Part shown: piece by piece, positions 22,701-25,700 of the stretch
Layout: each line of letters opens with the position of its first letter
Numbering within the stretch: position 1 is the stretch's first letter
Assembly: GCA_020650975.1 (NCBI GenBank)
Contig: JAIPMN010037870.1
Span: 1 to 28,045, forward strand
Reading direction: 5' to 3'
Length of the DNA stretch: 28,045 nucleotides
Source of the DNA: Apostichopus californicus
Lineage: Eukaryota; Echinodermata; Holothuroidea; Aspidochirotida; Stichopodidae
The notes under the pieces: model-generated
Seen by the model: only the letters and a program-made list of their open reading frames with translations
What the model was told of the DNA's origin: nothing
The model's database searches: none
Position numbers and translations under genes: made by a program

Positions 22701-25700
22701 TGTGGCACACTCTCAGTTCTTGGATTTGGATGTTGATTAGGTGGCTGTCCTGAGAGCAGGAATAATTCAGACAATTACATACCTGCCAAGAAAATCTCTG
22801 CACATTCATCAAACAGAATGATTGTAATAAGCGGGTGTTTATCCACAATTACATGAATACCCATGGCTCGAATATGTTTCTGAGAAGTTTAATCTTCACC
22901 AGCTGCCCATGAAATGTAAGCATTTGTACATGACCACATGTCTCGGTTCCTTACCAGCTTTTCCTTACTTTTTATATGTGGTACCGTTTCTTTAAATACT
23001 TAACAAGCATTTTCATCCTACGTACATTGATCTTCAATATCTTTATCTATTTAGCATGTAGACATTGATTACCTCTGTGCTGCCAGTAGAGTCTCTCATC
23101 AGTTCAGACTTACAAGGGACAAAGATGGAGACACTGACATGGTTGAAGTGAAGTTAAAAGTATTTCGAAATGAAATGAACCAGACAGCCCTTATCCTCCA
23201 ATCAAAGGTGAGTTATGTCTGTTGATTATCTTCCAGCTCTCATATGTCTCTTCATTACATAACATTAAGCAGCATCTTCTCCCATCTGCTAAGTAATGTG
23301 CTATCTGTTGGAAGTCTTGCAGCTGTTTGCAGGCTGACTAAATAATGTTAGTGCTGTGACTGAATTATAGTCATTTGTTGGCATGTTCTCTCATGGATGC
23401 TTTTCTTCGAAAAATGCAGTGTGGAGGATAATTGAATTAAATTTAATCACAGTAGTCTTTTATTTATGTATTCTTATTTTTTCAGTCACTCCAGTGAACC
23501 TGGTAATCTTTCTTATTTTCATCCTGTTTTCCAACTTTTTATGACTCTTTCATTTTACTTTCTAAATATGGAGTAACTTAAAATGCAGTGAATTGCTAAC
23601 AAATGTACATATGACCTGTGTGTTATTACATACACATGTCAACAGTTATAGGAAACTTTGTTTTGTGGGGTATCTTAGGTACCAATGAGTGAATACTGCA
23701 TAAATAAATGTCATCGACATTCATTTTTCTTTAGGGATTTCACACATTTATTATGTGTTGTTCCATGTCTGTTACAGCCCTATTTTGCTACATTACATTC
23801 CTACTTTAAACCTAATCATTCACAGGGGTGTGATAGATAGCCTGCATAATTGTATGTTAAATATTCTTACGTTTTAAGGTTTCATTAGCCACATAATTTT
23901 GATTTTCTGTTTTCCTTCAGGTGAAAAACATTCTCTTATCTCCAGAAAGCCAGGAAATTCTGCACCCAGGTGAGTTTTTATGTCGAAGTGGAACAAATGG
24001 GTGGACTTAGCTAGTTTTAGAAGTCCACCCTGACCTGTATCTGAGTGCAGTTGGAAGAAGAAAAATTAATGCTCATTATTCTTAGACACACCCCAGGTAA
24101 ATGAGTATTAGTGGAGATGAAAAAATAACCACACATAGAGTACATTGACCCAAGTGAGTGTCTAAGTAGAGGTGAAAAGGTAATAGCATTTGGTTTTAGC
24201 AGTAGACACACCTAAGTGTAATACTTATATCAACTTATTTTATTGGGAAATATTTCATCAACATAAACATTTTTGATGGCAAGATATTTAATCATGCTGC
24301 TAAACCCAAAAATTTTTAAGTCCTATTTGCACGCTTTCATTTTTAGTTAGTATGCTCACTCCCTACTTGGTAGCTCAAAGCAACCTTGAAGGTGAAGCTG
24401 TATACGAGACCAGCATTTATGCACAAGACAAGGGCTTAAAGTGGGAAAGTTGCATGCAAGTTGTGGACAGTATACTTACCAATAATTTATTGTGTGCATG
24501 CACCAGAGGTTGACTTGCATACCAACGTTCTCCATACAAGTTGCATGCTTCTTGTGGGCCTGTTGTGTACTTGTGCATGTTAGCTGTGAACATTGCTCAT
24601 TTTTCAAACCTACCACTCAATTAGCATGTGATTCAGATGCACTTATTACTACATGTGATATCTAGTCTTTGTTATATTCCTTCGAATCACAAGTGGATGT
24701 TATATCCTCACTTTCAGGCTTACACAAATATGAAAAGTTGAGAGGAGAGGTTGCCAAGCTTCTGGATAAACAACATTGTGCGAAGCTAGGCATGCTGTTT
24801 GGGCTCAAGCCAGCAGAAAATGAAAAAATTCAGGAAGCAGCAGAATCTGGAAAGATGCTGATGAAAATATTGGATGAAAGAGAGCTCATCATGCCAGACA
24901 GAATGATTGGAATGTATGAAGGATTGAAAGCTATTGACTTGAACAAGGTGGCAAGAATGGTGCTGGGGTACATCGATACGTCACAGGAGAAGAATGGAAA
25001 GGAAAAAGAAGGGGGAAAATATGATAACAAAATGGTTTGCGCTTTTTAAAAACTTGTCAAGACTATGAAACTTTAAGCTTGAATCCAAACAATGGTTACT
25101 TTGCATAACATCAAGATCTTAGAATGGTTTAGTAGTGTATGTTCTGATATAAAAAGTATCCTTTTGCTGTCATGCAAGTCACAAAACATAAAGTTGAATT
25201 ATTACTTTATTACTATAAAGTCTTCCGTTTACTCATTTTAAAAGAAACAGAGCATTTAACTGATTATTTCTGCTTACATAAAGTTATGTTTGTAGAGATC
25301 AAGTGTACAGCAAGTCTGTGAAGAATATTCACTGAAGCCAAATCAAATGCAGTAATTAGTTTTATATCATGATGACAGTATGATCAAAAATGTTAATTTG
25401 ATAAACAATTTCTAATATTTCAACATTGTTTCAGGTATTACTTCCAGAGAAACAGGAAGTATTCTCAAAACGGGAATCAAAATTGTCAGTAAATTACACA
25501 ATTTTGATAGAAGAGGGTTACAAGAGATTGAATGTCCAAAGAGCCTTGAAATTGTCTAATGGAAAACTGGACTTGGGAAGACGGATATTGCTACTTGCAA
25601 AGGAAGAGCATGGTAAAGATACCCTATGTATTTAGCTACATGGGCATTTCTTTTAATATTTCTACCTGATTAACCTTAATGTTATATCACACTCTAGGAC

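Noticed and set aside
20631..25034. Naming the gene PIDD1 or UNC5
   Set aside because: There are no leucine-rich repeats, Ig or thrombospondin domains or transmembrane segment. The death-fold domains look DED-like and the ZU5-UPA unit is duplicated, so a symbol would mislead.
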